A stretch of 64,000 nt of DNA from Litorimonas sp. (GTDB taxonomy: Bacteria > Pseudomonadota > Alphaproteobacteria > Caulobacterales > Maricaulaceae). Position numbers and translations under genes: made by a program. The notes under the pieces are model-generated. The model saw only the letters and a program-made list of their open reading frames with translations, was not told the origin of the DNA and did not search any database. This document shows, piece by piece, positions 43,304-52,098 of the stretch (position 1 is its first letter; each line of letters starts with the position of its first letter). The DNA is taken from assembly GCA_029936425.1 (NCBI GenBank), contig JAPYSU010000005.1:124001-188000 (forward strand). Reading direction: 5' to 3'.

Positions 43304-45393
43304 GCCAAGGCCTCCTGCGCGTGATGCCGGTTCACAACATACCAAATGGCCAGAAACACCAAACCTACCACCATTAGAATATATGACTTTGTTCCAAGTG
43401 AGATCGAAAGTTCGTAATAGAACATGTAGAGGTAGTAAATTTCCAGCAGAATACCGAGAATGGCGAGGGTTCTATTTCCCAGGACATATCCGGTCAAAAT
43501 CAAGAGGAGCGCGCTCGCCCCGCCAAAGGGAAACAGCCCCATGACAATAAAGAGCGGTATCAAGACGAAAATTGGGGGTCGCCAAGCTTTGAACGCCGAG
43601 TTGGTGACATTCAAATAGACTATAGCCGCGGCTGCAATCAGGACACCCGCGAAAGAATAAGCATAGCGCGTCCATTCCAAACTTTCTATCGGGCTTTCAA
43701 TCCCAAACACACCGCCGAAGCCAAACGACATTGAGGCAAAAACCGGATAGATCAGAAGCGCCGAAGCGGCCGCGGTTAGTAGCCGTTTTTTCAAAACATG
43801 AGTCAAGAAAATCATGGCAAGGGCTGTCGCCAAAGCCACCAGAATAATCTCGAAATAAGCCATTTCCAGTTCATAACCGAGATAAAAATAGAGTGTGCCC
43901 AGAGCGATAAGTGCAGACAAAAACTCAATTATAACGTCCCTGACAAAGGTGATATTCAACACTACCAAAAGGAGCACTGCCGAGACAGGTACTCCCCAGT
44001 TAAAAGAGGAGTTTTCTTCAAGCGATAGCCCTATTCCGCCAACAATCATGGCGGCCCCTACCATGAGGAAGGTATTCAACAGATGCCGAAGATATCCCTG
44101 ATTTGACTTATTTCTTAAAATAAGGGCGCCGATATAAAGCGGCACACCCGCTATAAGCAAGGCAAGGCCAAAATTATCAAAGTCCAAAACAGACGAGAAA
44201 ATCAGTCCGAAAAAAGCCAGCCCAAACCCCGCCGTCACCATTCCGGCTAAGGCCAAAAACGTCTCAATATACCAGGGATTTTCCTTTGATTCGATATCCT
44301 GCTGTAGAGATGATAATTCTGTCTCCGAAATTGACAATATTTCGGAGGCGCGCGGAAGCGACACTTCACGCGGGGCCTCACCCTCATCGATAGGCGCGCT
44401 TACCACATCATGAGTCAGCCGCATGTAGTGTTTGAATAAAGCGCCGAGCAGAACGGTTAGTCCAGTGAATATCAGGAAAACCAGCAATATGACGCCTGAA
44501 TGCCAGCCTGAATCCTGAAAAAGTTTTATGACGATTTGAACGACTATAATCGTCATTGCAAAGGTAGTGATTGATAGTTCGGCAAGAGTTGAACGGACTT
44601 TGTATAAGTAAAGCCCCACACCGAGCGCGCCGAGAAAAGCCATTAAGCTCAAGCCGTAGGATAAGGCCTTCAATTCTGCCGCTCGCCATGGCCAGAATGT
44701 CGACGTAAAGGCTGTCACAAGCAATCCCGCCGTAATGGATATGAGGAAAATACGAAACCAGGCACCCCTCGTCCATGGATATCGAGGCCGAATAAATTGA
44801 TCTATTCCGATCACGCTAAATATAGCGAGGAGCGCAGAAACCAGAATGAGCATATCTGCGGCCAGAGGATGACCTGCGATATAAAATCCGGTCTCGGCAT
44901 AGGCGAACATGGCCACGAGCGCGATAACGATCCAAACCGCCCAATGTGCCAGATTACGCGAAACCGCTGCAAAAGGCAGGGTCATTAATGCCCAGAGGAC
45001 AAAAGGGGTGTGGAGCAAAGCCGGCGTTTGATAGACTTGGCCGAAGACTGCAAACGTCACGCCGACCAGAACGGTTGCAGCGATGCCGAAACTCTTCCCG
45101 GCAAGACTGTCCAGGCCAAGGACAATCCAGAGAAAGACGCTTAGACCGATTCCGCCGCCAACAAGGCCGAATTTCAAACTGTCTGATAGGCCGAACCAGT
45201 TATGCGCAAAGAAAAAGATAATTCCGGCGAGTATATGCCCAATGGCCAGTGCAAAGAGTGTGCGGAGCGCCCATCTGTCCCACCAGAGCCCGTCTCGAAA
45301 TATTTCCAGAGCGGAAATATATTTCTTAGACGACAATTTACCCCTATGGGCTAGTGGCCGAAGAATATCTGCATCCACTCTTTCTGACGCCAT
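43300..45393 (-). CDS. DUF2157/DUF4401 multi-spanning membrane protein
   Basis: A 697-residue membrane protein with roughly 18-20 hydrophobic segments. The N-terminal cytosolic piece and first spans (LFALAIGHILAGIIFFFAHNW, then FAVFGQVYQT) match DUF2157. A charged loop (residues about 300-350) separates it from a second, DUF4401-like half (IGGIGLSLEENSSFNWGVPV), so two families are fused in one frame. It is coupled to the GDYXXLXY gene downstream by a 4-bp overlap. The molecular role is unknown. Confidence 0.87.
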   Translation of the reverse strand: MASERVDADILRPLAHRGKLSSKKYISALEIFRDGLWWDRWALRTLFALAIGHILAGIIFFFAHNWFGLSDSLKFGLVGGGIGLSVFLWIVLGLDSLAGKSFGIAATVLVGVTFAVFGQVYQTPALLHTPFVLWALMTLPFAAVSRNLAHWAVWIVIALVAMFAYAETGFYIAGHPLAADMLILVSALLAIFSVIGIDQFIRPRYPWTRGAWFRIFLISITAGLLVTAFTSTFWPWRAAELKALSYGLSLMAFLGALGVGLYLYKVRSTLAELSITTFAMTIIVVQIVIKLFQDSGWHSGVILLVFLIFTGLTVLLGALFKHYMRLTHDVVSAPIDEGEAPREVSLPRASEILSISETELSSLQQDIESKENPWYIETFLALAGMVTAGFGLAFFGLIFSSVLDFDNFGLALLIAGVPLYIGALILRNKSNQGYLRHLLNTFLMVGAAMIVGGIGLSLEENSSFNWGVPVSAVLLLVVLNITFVRDVIIEFLSALIALGTLYFYLGYELEMAYFEIILVALATALAMIFLTHVLKKRLLTAAASALLIYPVFASMSFGFGGVFGIESPIESLEWTRYAYSFAGVLIAAAAIVYLNVTNSAFKAWRPPIFVLIPLFIVMGLFPFGGASALLLILTGYVLGNRTLAILGILLEIYYLYMFYYELSISLGTKSYILMVVGLVFLAIWYVVNRHHAQEALA

Positions 45394-45417
45394 TTAAAAT
45401 TCCCGCTCCGATTTATA

Positions 45418-46182
45418 TCAAACTCTGCCCCTCAAAACAGAGATTAGCAAGCGGGTCTGTTTGGCAAATGGCGTAAAGGTAACCGCTTCGGTTTTGGGAT
45501 CAAATGCCTTGCGCCCCATTTTCTTGAGGTATGGGCCTATGAGCGAAGTATATGCGACGGCCGGAAAGGCTTCTGTTTCCAATTTATGTATCGAGTTTCT
45601 GGCAGATTGATAATTCTCGTCCGCGGCTTCGCAGAGCGACTCAAAAGAAAGGGCGCTTAACATGCTTCGATGGTAATAAGGGTAAGCTCTCGCCAACCCC
45701 GTGAGGCCCCAAGCCATTCCCGCATCAACAACGCTTTCCTGCGGATCAATTCCAAATAGCTTCACAGCAATTTTCATTAATACCCCGGAGGTATTGGCGC
45801 AATATTCCTGAGCTTCGGAGAGGGTCTCAAACGGCCTCGGGTCAATGTCTCTTTCCCGGCCGTCAATAAGCTGGTCGAGCCAGAAACGAGGCACGTCATA
45901 TTCCAGCAAAAGACGGCGAAGCGGCGTTGTGATTTCGTGTTTGCGAACCGCATCGGTTTCGTAAATTTCGGTAATGGCTTCACGCCACCACTGATATCGG
46001 ATTTGTCCAATCATGGGCTCGCTTACCAATTCAGGCACTTTTGCAAGTTCAAGATGAAACGCATAGAGCAACATTAAACGCTGCCTTGCCTCTTCTTCGG
46101 CAAAATAGGCAGCCCTTACCCGATCCGGATCGGCCTTCTTAACCCGGAATAGAACCTCTTCATGCAACTGAAATGTCATCAA
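45418..46182 (-). CDS. squalene/phytoene-synthase-fold protein, NDUFAF6-like
   Basis: A 254-residue member of the all-helical prenyl-synthase fold (RVRAAYFAEEEARQRLMLLYAFHLELAKV, YQWWREAI, LTGLARAYPYYH). The two Asp-rich D-x-x-x-D motifs needed for catalysis are not visible; FHLELAKV and TGLARAYP stand in their places. This matches the mitochondrial complex-I assembly factor NDUFAF6 group rather than a carotenoid or squalene enzyme. No carotenoid genes are adjacent. A role in respiratory complex assembly is inferred. Confidence 0.8.
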   Translation of the reverse strand: MMTFQLHEEVLFRVKKADPDRVRAAYFAEEEARQRLMLLYAFHLELAKVPELVSEPMIGQIRYQWWREAITEIYETDAVRKHEITTPLRRLLLEYDVPRFWLDQLIDGRERDIDPRPFETLSEAQEYCANTSGVLMKIAVKLFGIDPQESVVDAGMAWGLTGLARAYPYYHRSMLSALSFESLCEAADENYQSARNSIHKLETEAFPAVAYTSLIGPYLKKMGRKAFDPKTEAVTFTPFAKQTRLLISVLRGRV

Positions 46183-46224
46183 AAATTATTCCAACGATTT
46201 GCGTTCTCGCGCGTAATGCTAATC

Positions 46225-46268
46225 ATACCCTTGTAGTCAAAATCCATAAGCCCTACACAAGAGGGTAT
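46225..46268. promoter_or_regulatory. Inverted repeat upstream of the nickel-SOD operon
   Basis: ATACCC-TTGT and ACAA-GA-GGGTAT form a dyad with about 25 bp between inner arms, within the 118-bp promoter gap before the sodN cluster. It may be an operator or a leader hairpin; it does not resemble the Streptomyces Nur box. Confidence 0.35.
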
Positions 46269-46300
46269 AGTAATTTCAACACGGAAGAGAGAGCCTTTCT

Positions 46301-46507
46301 ATGATTAAATCAGCAAAAATCGCAGCGGCCACAGCCGCTCTTACAGGATTTGCCTCGCCAGCCTTCGCGGATGGCGGACATATGACCATGTCAGGATTTG
46401 AGCAAATCGTTCATTTCCTGTCCAGTCCGGTACATGGAACTCTGACGGTCGTCGCTTTGGCAGGCCTTGGCTATTTTGCCTTTAAAGCCCTTCGAAATCG
46501 CGCATAA
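46301..46507 (+). CDS. small exported membrane protein of the nickel-SOD cluster
   Basis: A 68-residue protein with a signal sequence (MIKSAKIAAATAALTGFASPAFA) followed by a His/Met-containing segment (DGGHMTMSGFEQIVHF) and a second hydrophobic helix (TLTVVALAGLGYFAF) ending in RNRA. Its stop is 10 bp before sodN, so it is cotranscribed. The family is not one I recognise. The His/Met residues near the membrane make metal (nickel) handling a testable idea, no more. Confidence 0.72.
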   Translation: MIKSAKIAAATAALTGFASPAFADGGHMTMSGFEQIVHFLSSPVHGTLTVVALAGLGYFAFKALRNRA

Positions 46508-46517
46508 GGAGATTTTC

Positions 46518-47009
46518 ATGTTACACAATTTAATTTCAAAGTTTGACGACAAAATCGAAGGCGCCTCTGCTCACTGCGATATTCCTTGTGGTATTTATGA
46601 TGCACGTATCGTGACCTATTATGCGGTTTCCACGCTGCGCCAGATGGATATTCTTTTGGGGCTTAAAGACAAGGGTCTTTCAGACACGGCGTTCGCCATG
46701 CAGGCAGCTCGGAACACGGCCAAAAAAGAAGAGATGGCCGAGAACACCAAGCATCAGACCCGCATCATCTGGGGTGATTTCATGAAAGGCGACAAGCTAA
46801 AAAAGCATCCAAATGCTCATGAGCTGGCGCACAACATCATGCTCGCCGCCTCTGCCTGTAAGCAGGATTTGCACCGCGAAGACGGCGTAAAATTGGTCGA
46901 CGCCTGCAATGAATTTGCGGAAGTTTTCTGGGACATGAAAGGCATCAAGACGAAGAAGGTTGTTTGTCCTTACGAGCCTAAAGTCGAGGTTGTCGAACCC
47001 GACCTCTAG
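46518..47009 (+). CDS. sodN: nickel superoxide dismutase
   Basis: A 163-residue precursor. After an 18-residue propeptide comes the nickel-hook sequence HCDIPCGIYD (His19, Cys20, Cys24), in which the mature N-terminal amine, His and two Cys bind nickel. The four-helix remainder shows QTRIIWGDFMKGDK and HNIMLAASACKQ. The ATG has AAGGAG upstream. It needs removal of the propeptide by the sodX product, whose gene starts 10 bp after the stop. It detoxifies superoxide in marine bacteria and uses nickel in place of iron or manganese. Confidence 0.95.
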   Translation: MLHNLISKFDDKIEGASAHCDIPCGIYDARIVTYYAVSTLRQMDILLGLKDKGLSDTAFAMQAARNTAKKEEMAENTKHQTRIIWGDFMKGDKLKKHPNAHELAHNIMLAASACKQDLHREDGVKLVDACNEFAEVFWDMKGIKTKKVVCPYEPKVEVVEPDL

Positions 47010-47019
47010 GCCCGACTTC

Positions 47020-47322
47020 ATGTTCCGCCTGATCCGCGTGGAGGGGGACAGCATGTCCCCTACTCTGGTAAATGGCGATTACATACTTATCAAAAAAGCC
47101 CGGTCGCGGATAAAACCGCAGCCGGGTTTAATTTATGTCATAGATCATCTCCGATTAGGCCAAATCATAAAGCGCCTGAGCAGAGTCAATGAAAAAGGCC
47201 TTTGGTTTTCCGGAGACAGCCCAGAGTCAACTTCGACAGAAACTCTAGGGCCAACCCGCCCGAATGATATTACCGGGCGCGCAGTTTTAAAAATATCACC
47301 CAAAAGCGTTCGTCTGCTTTAG
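47020..47322 (+). CDS. sodX: nickel-SOD maturation protease
   Basis: A 100-residue signal-peptidase-like (S26/S24 fold) protease. The catalytic Ser is in VEGDSMSPTL (Ser11) and the Lys in GQIIKRLSRV (Lys51). GDYILIKKA and WFSGDSPESTSTE are the usual family elements. It has no membrane anchor, unlike leader peptidases, which fits a role cutting the SodN propeptide in the cytoplasm. It lies directly after sodN. A start within sodN at 46960 is unlikely because it overlaps the conserved sodN end. Confidence 0.93.
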   Translation: MFRLIRVEGDSMSPTLVNGDYILIKKARSRIKPQPGLIYVIDHLRLGQIIKRLSRVNEKGLWFSGDSPESTSTETLGPTRPNDITGRAVLKISPKSVRLL

Positions 47323-48296
47323 GCGTCTGCCGGCTCTGGATTTCCTGTATTGACGCCGCGCTTGAACTTCAAAATCAGCAACAGGGGTGAGGCAACAAAG
47401 ATTGACGAGTAGGTTCCGACGAAAACGCCCCAGATCATGGCAAAGGAGAACCCGCGAAGGCCCGCACCGCCGAGAAAATACAGCGCAGACAGAGCCAGAA
47501 GCGTGGTCATGGAGGTCAGAATGGTTCGGCTCAGCGTGTCGTTAATAGAGAGGTTGAGAAGTTCAGGCAGAGGCATTTTCTTATATTTACGTAAATTTTC
47601 ACGGATTCGGTCATAGACGATCACAGTATCATTAAGCGAATAGCCCACAATTGTTAGAATGGCGGCAATAATTGAGAGGTTAAACTCAATCTGCGTCAGG
47701 CTGAAAACACCAATAGTCAAAATAACGTCATGGAACAGGGCCAACACAGCGCCGAGTCCGAACTGCCATTCAAAACGGAACCAGATATAAGCGAGCACCA
47801 TAAAGAGAGCGAGACCAACAGCCAAAGCGCCTTTCGTCCGCAATTCACCCGAAACTTTGGATCCGACGACGCCCTGGTTGTAGACGCTGAATTCCCCGAC
47901 GCTTTCCGCCAGCCCGGCTTTGACTTCATTAAGCGCGTCTTGCTGCGCCGTCGCCCCGGTTTCCTCGGTTTCAGGCTGTAGAGGTATACCGACTCGCACA
48001 AATTCATAATCAACCCCTTCCGTAGAAGGCGGCGCGATATTTTGCACGGTCGCTCCGGTATAGCCGAGATCAACCATCGTATCACGAATGCCGTCGGGAT
48101 CAGGGGCTTCGCCAAAATCCAGCTCGATCACGGTCCCGCCGGTAAAATCAATACCGTAATTCAGCCCGCGCGTGGCGAAGAGAAAAATGGAGGCAATGAT
48201 TGCCAACACAGACAGAGCTCCGGCAATCGTTCTAAGGTTGATAAATGGGACTTTGGGTTCCACAGGCAGGAACCGGACAAGAGAAATATCCTTCAT
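47319..48296 (-). CDS. secF: protein-export membrane protein SecF
   Basis: A 325-residue six-span SecF with the signature GIDFTGGTVIELDF near the N-terminus and IVGYSLNDTVIVYDRIREN in the core, followed by NLSINDTLSRTILTSMTTLLALSALY. With SecD it uses the proton gradient to complete translocation through SecYEG. It lies directly downstream of secD with 12 bp between them. The 3' end overlaps sodX by 4 bp on the opposite strand. Confidence 0.95.
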   Translation of the reverse strand: MKDISLVRFLPVEPKVPFINLRTIAGALSVLAIIASIFLFATRGLNYGIDFTGGTVIELDFGEAPDPDGIRDTMVDLGYTGATVQNIAPPSTEGVDYEFVRVGIPLQPETEETGATAQQDALNEVKAGLAESVGEFSVYNQGVVGSKVSGELRTKGALAVGLALFMVLAYIWFRFEWQFGLGAVLALFHDVILTIGVFSLTQIEFNLSIIAAILTIVGYSLNDTVIVYDRIRENLRKYKKMPLPELLNLSINDTLSRTILTSMTTLLALSALYFLGGAGLRGFSFAMIWGVFVGTYSSIFVASPLLLILKFKRGVNTGNPEPADA

Positions 48297-48308
48297 GAGT
48301 CTGCCCTT

Positions 48309-49922
48309 CTAAATCGGCAAAGTTTTAGGACGTGAGCGGCGCAACCAAGTGGCGGTCAGCAAACGTGCAAAAATAACAGCGGTAAAGACGCTCATGACAA
48401 TACCAATTGCGAGCGTCACAGCGAATCCCCGGATTGGCCCAGACCCCACAAAGTAAAGAGTCACAGCGGCGATCAATGTCGTGATGTTAGCATCCAGAAT
48501 AGGCGCGAGCGATCTGCGATACCCTGTTTCAATCGCATTGACAGGCGGCCTTCCCTGGAAGACCTCTTCCCTTATCCTCTCGAAAATCAACACATTGGCA
48601 TCCACAGCCATACCGATCGTCAGAATAATACCGGCTATGCCCGGCAGAGTTAGGGTTGCACCAAACAGTGAAAGCGAGGCCGCGATAAGGACAATATTCA
48701 CTGTCAAAGCCAAATTCGCAATTGTACCAAAACGGGCGCCGTAAGAGAGCCACATAAAGGCTGCCACACCGATAAGACCCAAAATGGACGCAATTTTACC
48801 GGCCTGAATGGAGTCATTGCCGAGCTCGGCACTGACCGTCCGTTCTTCCACAATAATCAGTTTTGCAGGCAATGCCCCGGCGTTGAGAAGAAGTGAAAGC
48901 TCTCGCGCGCTTTCAATTGTAAAGCTACCTTCGATAAAGCCGGATCCGCCGGGAATCGCGCCATTAATGCGGGGGGCCGTTATGATTTCTCCGTCGAGAA
49001 CAACGGCAAATCTCTGACCAACATTCTGAGCTGTAAGATCCCCGAACAGACGGGCGCATTTGATGTTAAAGTTGAAGTTAACAATCGGGTAGTTCCCTTG
49101 CGGATGAAGCCCCTCTGATGAGGATTTCAGGCACTCACCCGTAATGCGCGTCCGTTTATCTACGATCAATCCGCTAAAACCATCCTGCATAGGAAAATAA
49201 GCCGCGCCTGGAGGAACGCGACCCGCCTCGACAGCCTGTTGGATCATGCGTTCGCTGTCAGATTCTTTTCTGACCATGTGGAATGAAAGGTTGGCCGTTT
49301 TGTTAATACGGTCTTTAATTTCGTCAATATCCTTAGCGCCCGGAATTTGAAGGAGAATGCGATCATCCCCTTCTCTGGCCAAAGTCATTTCTGTTGTGCC
49401 TGTCGGATCAATCCGGCGGCGCAGAACATTGATTGACTGGGCGATCGTACGGGTCTGAATGGCTTCAATATTGGCGTCCGTAATTTCGACGCGAAATCCC
49501 TTGTCGCCGATCTGTTCGACAGAGGTCGTCCGGTCTTGATTAAGGGCCGTTTGGTCAATCACTTCGGATTGGGAGCGTAAAACCGTTAAGGCTGCCGGCA
49601 TATCTGCAGCGTCGCGCAAGCGTCCGACGACAGCATTGTCTTCAACCCGAATAAACTCAGCCCGAATCCGTTCGTCGGAAAAGCCGATACGAATATTTTC
49701 CCGTTCATTATCAAGGGCTTGCTCCAAAACGCTCGTCAAATCGACTTCGAGCAGCATATGCGCCCCGCCCTGAAGATCGAGACCAAGATTTATCGTGCGC
49801 TGCATCGGGGCAGGAAGGTTCTCCCGCACATTCGAGGGAAGCGCGTTTGGCAAGGCAAATAAGAGGCCCAGCACAACTGCGCCCATTATCATTATGATCT
49901 TCCAGCGGGAGAAAAACAGCAT
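48309..49922 (-). CDS. secD: protein-export membrane protein SecD
   Basis: A 537-residue SecD. The first span is followed by the GLDLQGGAHMLLEVD signature, then a large periplasmic P1 domain with QIPGAKDIDEIKDRINKTANLSF, and five C-terminal spans with IILTIGMAVDANVLIFERIREEV. It partners SecF. A terminator-like hairpin separates it from yajC upstream, which could set the yajC:secDF ratio. Confidence 0.95.
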   Translation of the reverse strand: MLFFSRWKIIMIMGAVVLGLLFALPNALPSNVRENLPAPMQRTINLGLDLQGGAHMLLEVDLTSVLEQALDNERENIRIGFSDERIRAEFIRVEDNAVVGRLRDAADMPAALTVLRSQSEVIDQTALNQDRTTSVEQIGDKGFRVEITDANIEAIQTRTIAQSINVLRRRIDPTGTTEMTLAREGDDRILLQIPGAKDIDEIKDRINKTANLSFHMVRKESDSERMIQQAVEAGRVPPGAAYFPMQDGFSGLIVDKRTRITGECLKSSSEGLHPQGNYPIVNFNFNIKCARLFGDLTAQNVGQRFAVVLDGEIITAPRINGAIPGGSGFIEGSFTIESARELSLLLNAGALPAKLIIVEERTVSAELGNDSIQAGKIASILGLIGVAAFMWLSYGARFGTIANLALTVNIVLIAASLSLFGATLTLPGIAGIILTIGMAVDANVLIFERIREEVFQGRPPVNAIETGYRRSLAPILDANITTLIAAVTLYFVGSGPIRGFAVTLAIGIVMSVFTAVIFARLLTATWLRRSRPKTLPI

Positions 49923-49934
49923 TTATCAGGCCCT

Positions 49935-49961
49935 AAAAAGACGCCGCGACACTGCGCGGCG
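49935..49961 (-). terminator. Terminator-like hairpin between yajC and secD
   Basis: On the minus strand CGCCGCG-CAGTGT-CGCGGCG is followed by TCTTTTT. It lies in the 50-bp gap between the yajC stop and the secD start, so it may partly terminate transcription. Confidence 0.7.
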
Positions 49962-49972
49962 GGATATAAGCA

Positions 49973-50299
49973 TTATTTCTTGTCGTTTGCAGCGACGGTC
50001 CGGTTTCTAACGTCTGCAATCATTGTCCGAACCACTTTTATGTCATTTTCACCAAAGGTCACGGTCAATTCATCTTCATCGACTCGTTTGACTTTTCCGA
50101 TAAGACCGCCATTCGTGACGACCGTATCGCCTCGGACGATCTCGGATAAAAGCTGCTTATGTGCTTTCACCCGTTGGTTTTGCGGGCGAATAATCAAAAA
50201 GTAAAAAATCAAACCGATTAGGATAAACGGTAAAATGGACCCAACGGCTCCACCTAAGGCCCCACCCGATGGTGCGGATTGCATAATCAATGCGAACAT
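49973..50299 (-). CDS. yajC: preprotein translocase subunit YajC
   Basis: A 108-residue single-span protein of the SecDF-YajC complex. The membrane helix ILPFILIGLIFYFLIIRPQNQR is followed by the cytosolic KAHKQLLSEIVRGDTVVTNGGLIGKV motif typical of the family. It precedes secD and secF in the same direction. An inverted repeat, TGAACGCT/AGCGT-C-GTTCA (50321-50345), lies just upstream of its start. Confidence 0.93.
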   Translation of the reverse strand: MFALIMQSAPSGGALGGAVGSILPFILIGLIFYFLIIRPQNQRVKAHKQLLSEIVRGDTVVTNGGLIGKVKRVDEDELTVTFGENDIKVVRTMIADVRNRTVAANDKK

Positions 50300-50438
50300 A
50301 TTGAGTCCCCAAATTAAAATTGAACGCTCAAAAAAGCGTCGTTCATCTGCGCCTATATAGGGATATCAATATTGATTGCAACGCAGAGCGGCGGCAAAAC
50401 TGTAATGCCTGATGGTTATTCACATATTGAAGAAGCTT

Positions 50439-51164
50439 TTAGCGATCCAGGCAGTGACCCTCCGGCACTTTCAGCTTTTGCCCAGGCTTGAGCACATTGG
50501 GATTGGAAAGACCGTTAGCATCAACCAGTGCGCCAACTTTCACACAGCTACGTTTTGATATGCTGTAAAGCGTGTCCTTTGGTAAAACGGCATATATTGT
50601 GTCCGTTTCGGCATGAACAGGTAAAACTACCCGTTTCACTTTCGGGTCTTTTGTCTCAACCCGGTTCTCCGCAACAATAGTTTCTGAAGCTGTACTTGCT
50701 TGCGTCAGAGTCCCGGAATTTTTCGGTATAGTAAGGGATTGCCCGATCTCAATCTTGTTATCAGAGATATTATTCGCCTCCTGAAGGGCCTCAACTTTCA
50801 CATTGTAACGTTTGGATAGATTATAAAGTGTGTCGCCCTGTTTTACTTTATGAGAAAGAGCTTCATTGGCACTCGCCGAGACTTTCTGGGCGGGTGTGGC
50901 TTGCGGCGCGGATTGGGCCGGCGTTGCGCCGCCTCCTACGCCTTGATATTTTCTGACGCGGTAGGCTTCTTCTATCACGCGTTCAATCTGAGCATCGGAT
51001 GCCGGTGCTCCGGCTTTGACAGATTCCGCTTCGGACGTTGCAACCGCGCCGCCATAGATGCGAGGTTTAAATCGATCATCTTGAGCTACATTATCCTGCG
51101 CCGATGAGGCTGTCGCCGTTAAAAGTATAGACGCGGATGTCGCGAAAAGTAAAAATTTACGCAT
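50439..51164 (-). CDS. exported protein with two LysM domains
   Basis: A 241-residue secreted protein. A signal peptide (MRKFLLFATSASILLTATASSA) precedes a low-complexity region (about 25-105). Two LysM peptidoglycan-binding repeats follow: KVKQGDTLYNLSKRYNVKV at about 108-151 and AVLPKDTLYSISKRSCVKV at about 190-236, each ending IGQSLTIPK or PGQKLKVPEG. There is no catalytic M23 peptidase domain, so it is a peptidoglycan-binding rather than cleaving protein, though it might activate amidases. It lies between yajC and tatC. Confidence 0.85.
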   Translation of the reverse strand: MRKFLLFATSASILLTATASSAQDNVAQDDRFKPRIYGGAVATSEAESVKAGAPASDAQIERVIEEAYRVRKYQGVGGGATPAQSAPQATPAQKVSASANEALSHKVKQGDTLYNLSKRYNVKVEALQEANNISDNKIEIGQSLTIPKNSGTLTQASTASETIVAENRVETKDPKVKRVVLPVHAETDTIYAVLPKDTLYSISKRSCVKVGALVDANGLSNPNVLKPGQKLKVPEGHCLDR

Positions 51165-51270
51165 GAGCTTGCCCTCTGAAAAGCATATTTAATCAGCGCC
51201 TTATGAAGAAACAGGGTTAAGAAAGCGTTTTCAATCCTTAAATCATTTATAATTTAAGCCTGCAAACCTG

Positions 51271-52098
51271 TTAAGACTGCCCCTCCTCCTCTTCCAGTTT
51301 TTTCTCAAGAAGTCTGACCGAGAGAATGGAGATTTCGTATAATGTATATATTGCCAGACCGAGCACAATCTGAGTGATCGGGTCGGGCGGCGTCACAAAG
51401 GCGGCGAAGACGGCAATACCGAAGAGAGCATATTTACGGGCTGATTTAAGCTGTTTTGAATTGACGATCCCAACCCGGCCTAAAAGAGACAGAATAACGG
51501 GAAGCTGAAAAGATAAGCCAAACGCCAAAAACAAGGTCATGGCCAGACTCAAATAATCACTGATCTTTGTCATCAGATCAATGCGTTGCCCTTCTCCTAT
51601 GGCTTGCTGGTTTAAAGCGAATTCCATCACGTAAGGAAAAACAAAATAGAATACGAGGGACGCCCCCAGAACAAAAAGCAGAGGAGATAGAATTAGATAA
51701 GGTAAGAACGCGCCGCGCTCATTTCGGTAAAGGCCTGGGGCGATAAAACGGTAAATTTGATAGGCAAAGACAGGAAAGGCGAGAATAATTCCGCCAAAAA
51801 GGGCGATCTTAAGCTTCACGAAAAATGTTTCGAGTGGATGGGTCGCAATCAAGCCAAGATCAATTTCAGGAAAGCCCGCCTTGAATTGAGCGGCGTTATA
51901 TTTGAGCATTGCTTGCTCAAACGGCCACATCAGACCTTGTATGATTTGCCTTAAAAACGGAATACAGACGACACAGCCAATAATCAGAGCCAGCACGCAT
52001 CGAATGAGTCGAGAGCGAAGCTCTAACAAATGATCCATAAGCGGCGCCCGGCTTGCGTCCACTTCATCATCTGTTTCAATTGCCTTCGTGCCGCTCAC
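51271..52098 (-). CDS. tatC: Sec-independent protein translocase TatC
   Basis: A 275-residue six-span TatC, the receptor for twin-arginine signal peptides. Signatures are DHLLELRSRLIRCVLAL at the N-terminus, FFVKLKIALFGGIILAFPVFAYQIYRFIAPGLY, and FGLSFQLPVILSLLGRVGI. It overlaps tatB by 4 bp; the gene order is tatA-tatB-tatC. Confidence 0.95.
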   Translation of the reverse strand: MSGTKAIETDDEVDASRAPLMDHLLELRSRLIRCVLALIIGCVVCIPFLRQIIQGLMWPFEQAMLKYNAAQFKAGFPEIDLGLIATHPLETFFVKLKIALFGGIILAFPVFAYQIYRFIAPGLYRNERGAFLPYLILSPLLFVLGASLVFYFVFPYVMEFALNQQAIGEGQRIDLMTKISDYLSLAMTLFLAFGLSFQLPVILSLLGRVGIVNSKQLKSARKYALFGIAVFAAFVTPPDPITQIVLGLAIYTLYEISILSVRLLEKKLEEEEGQS

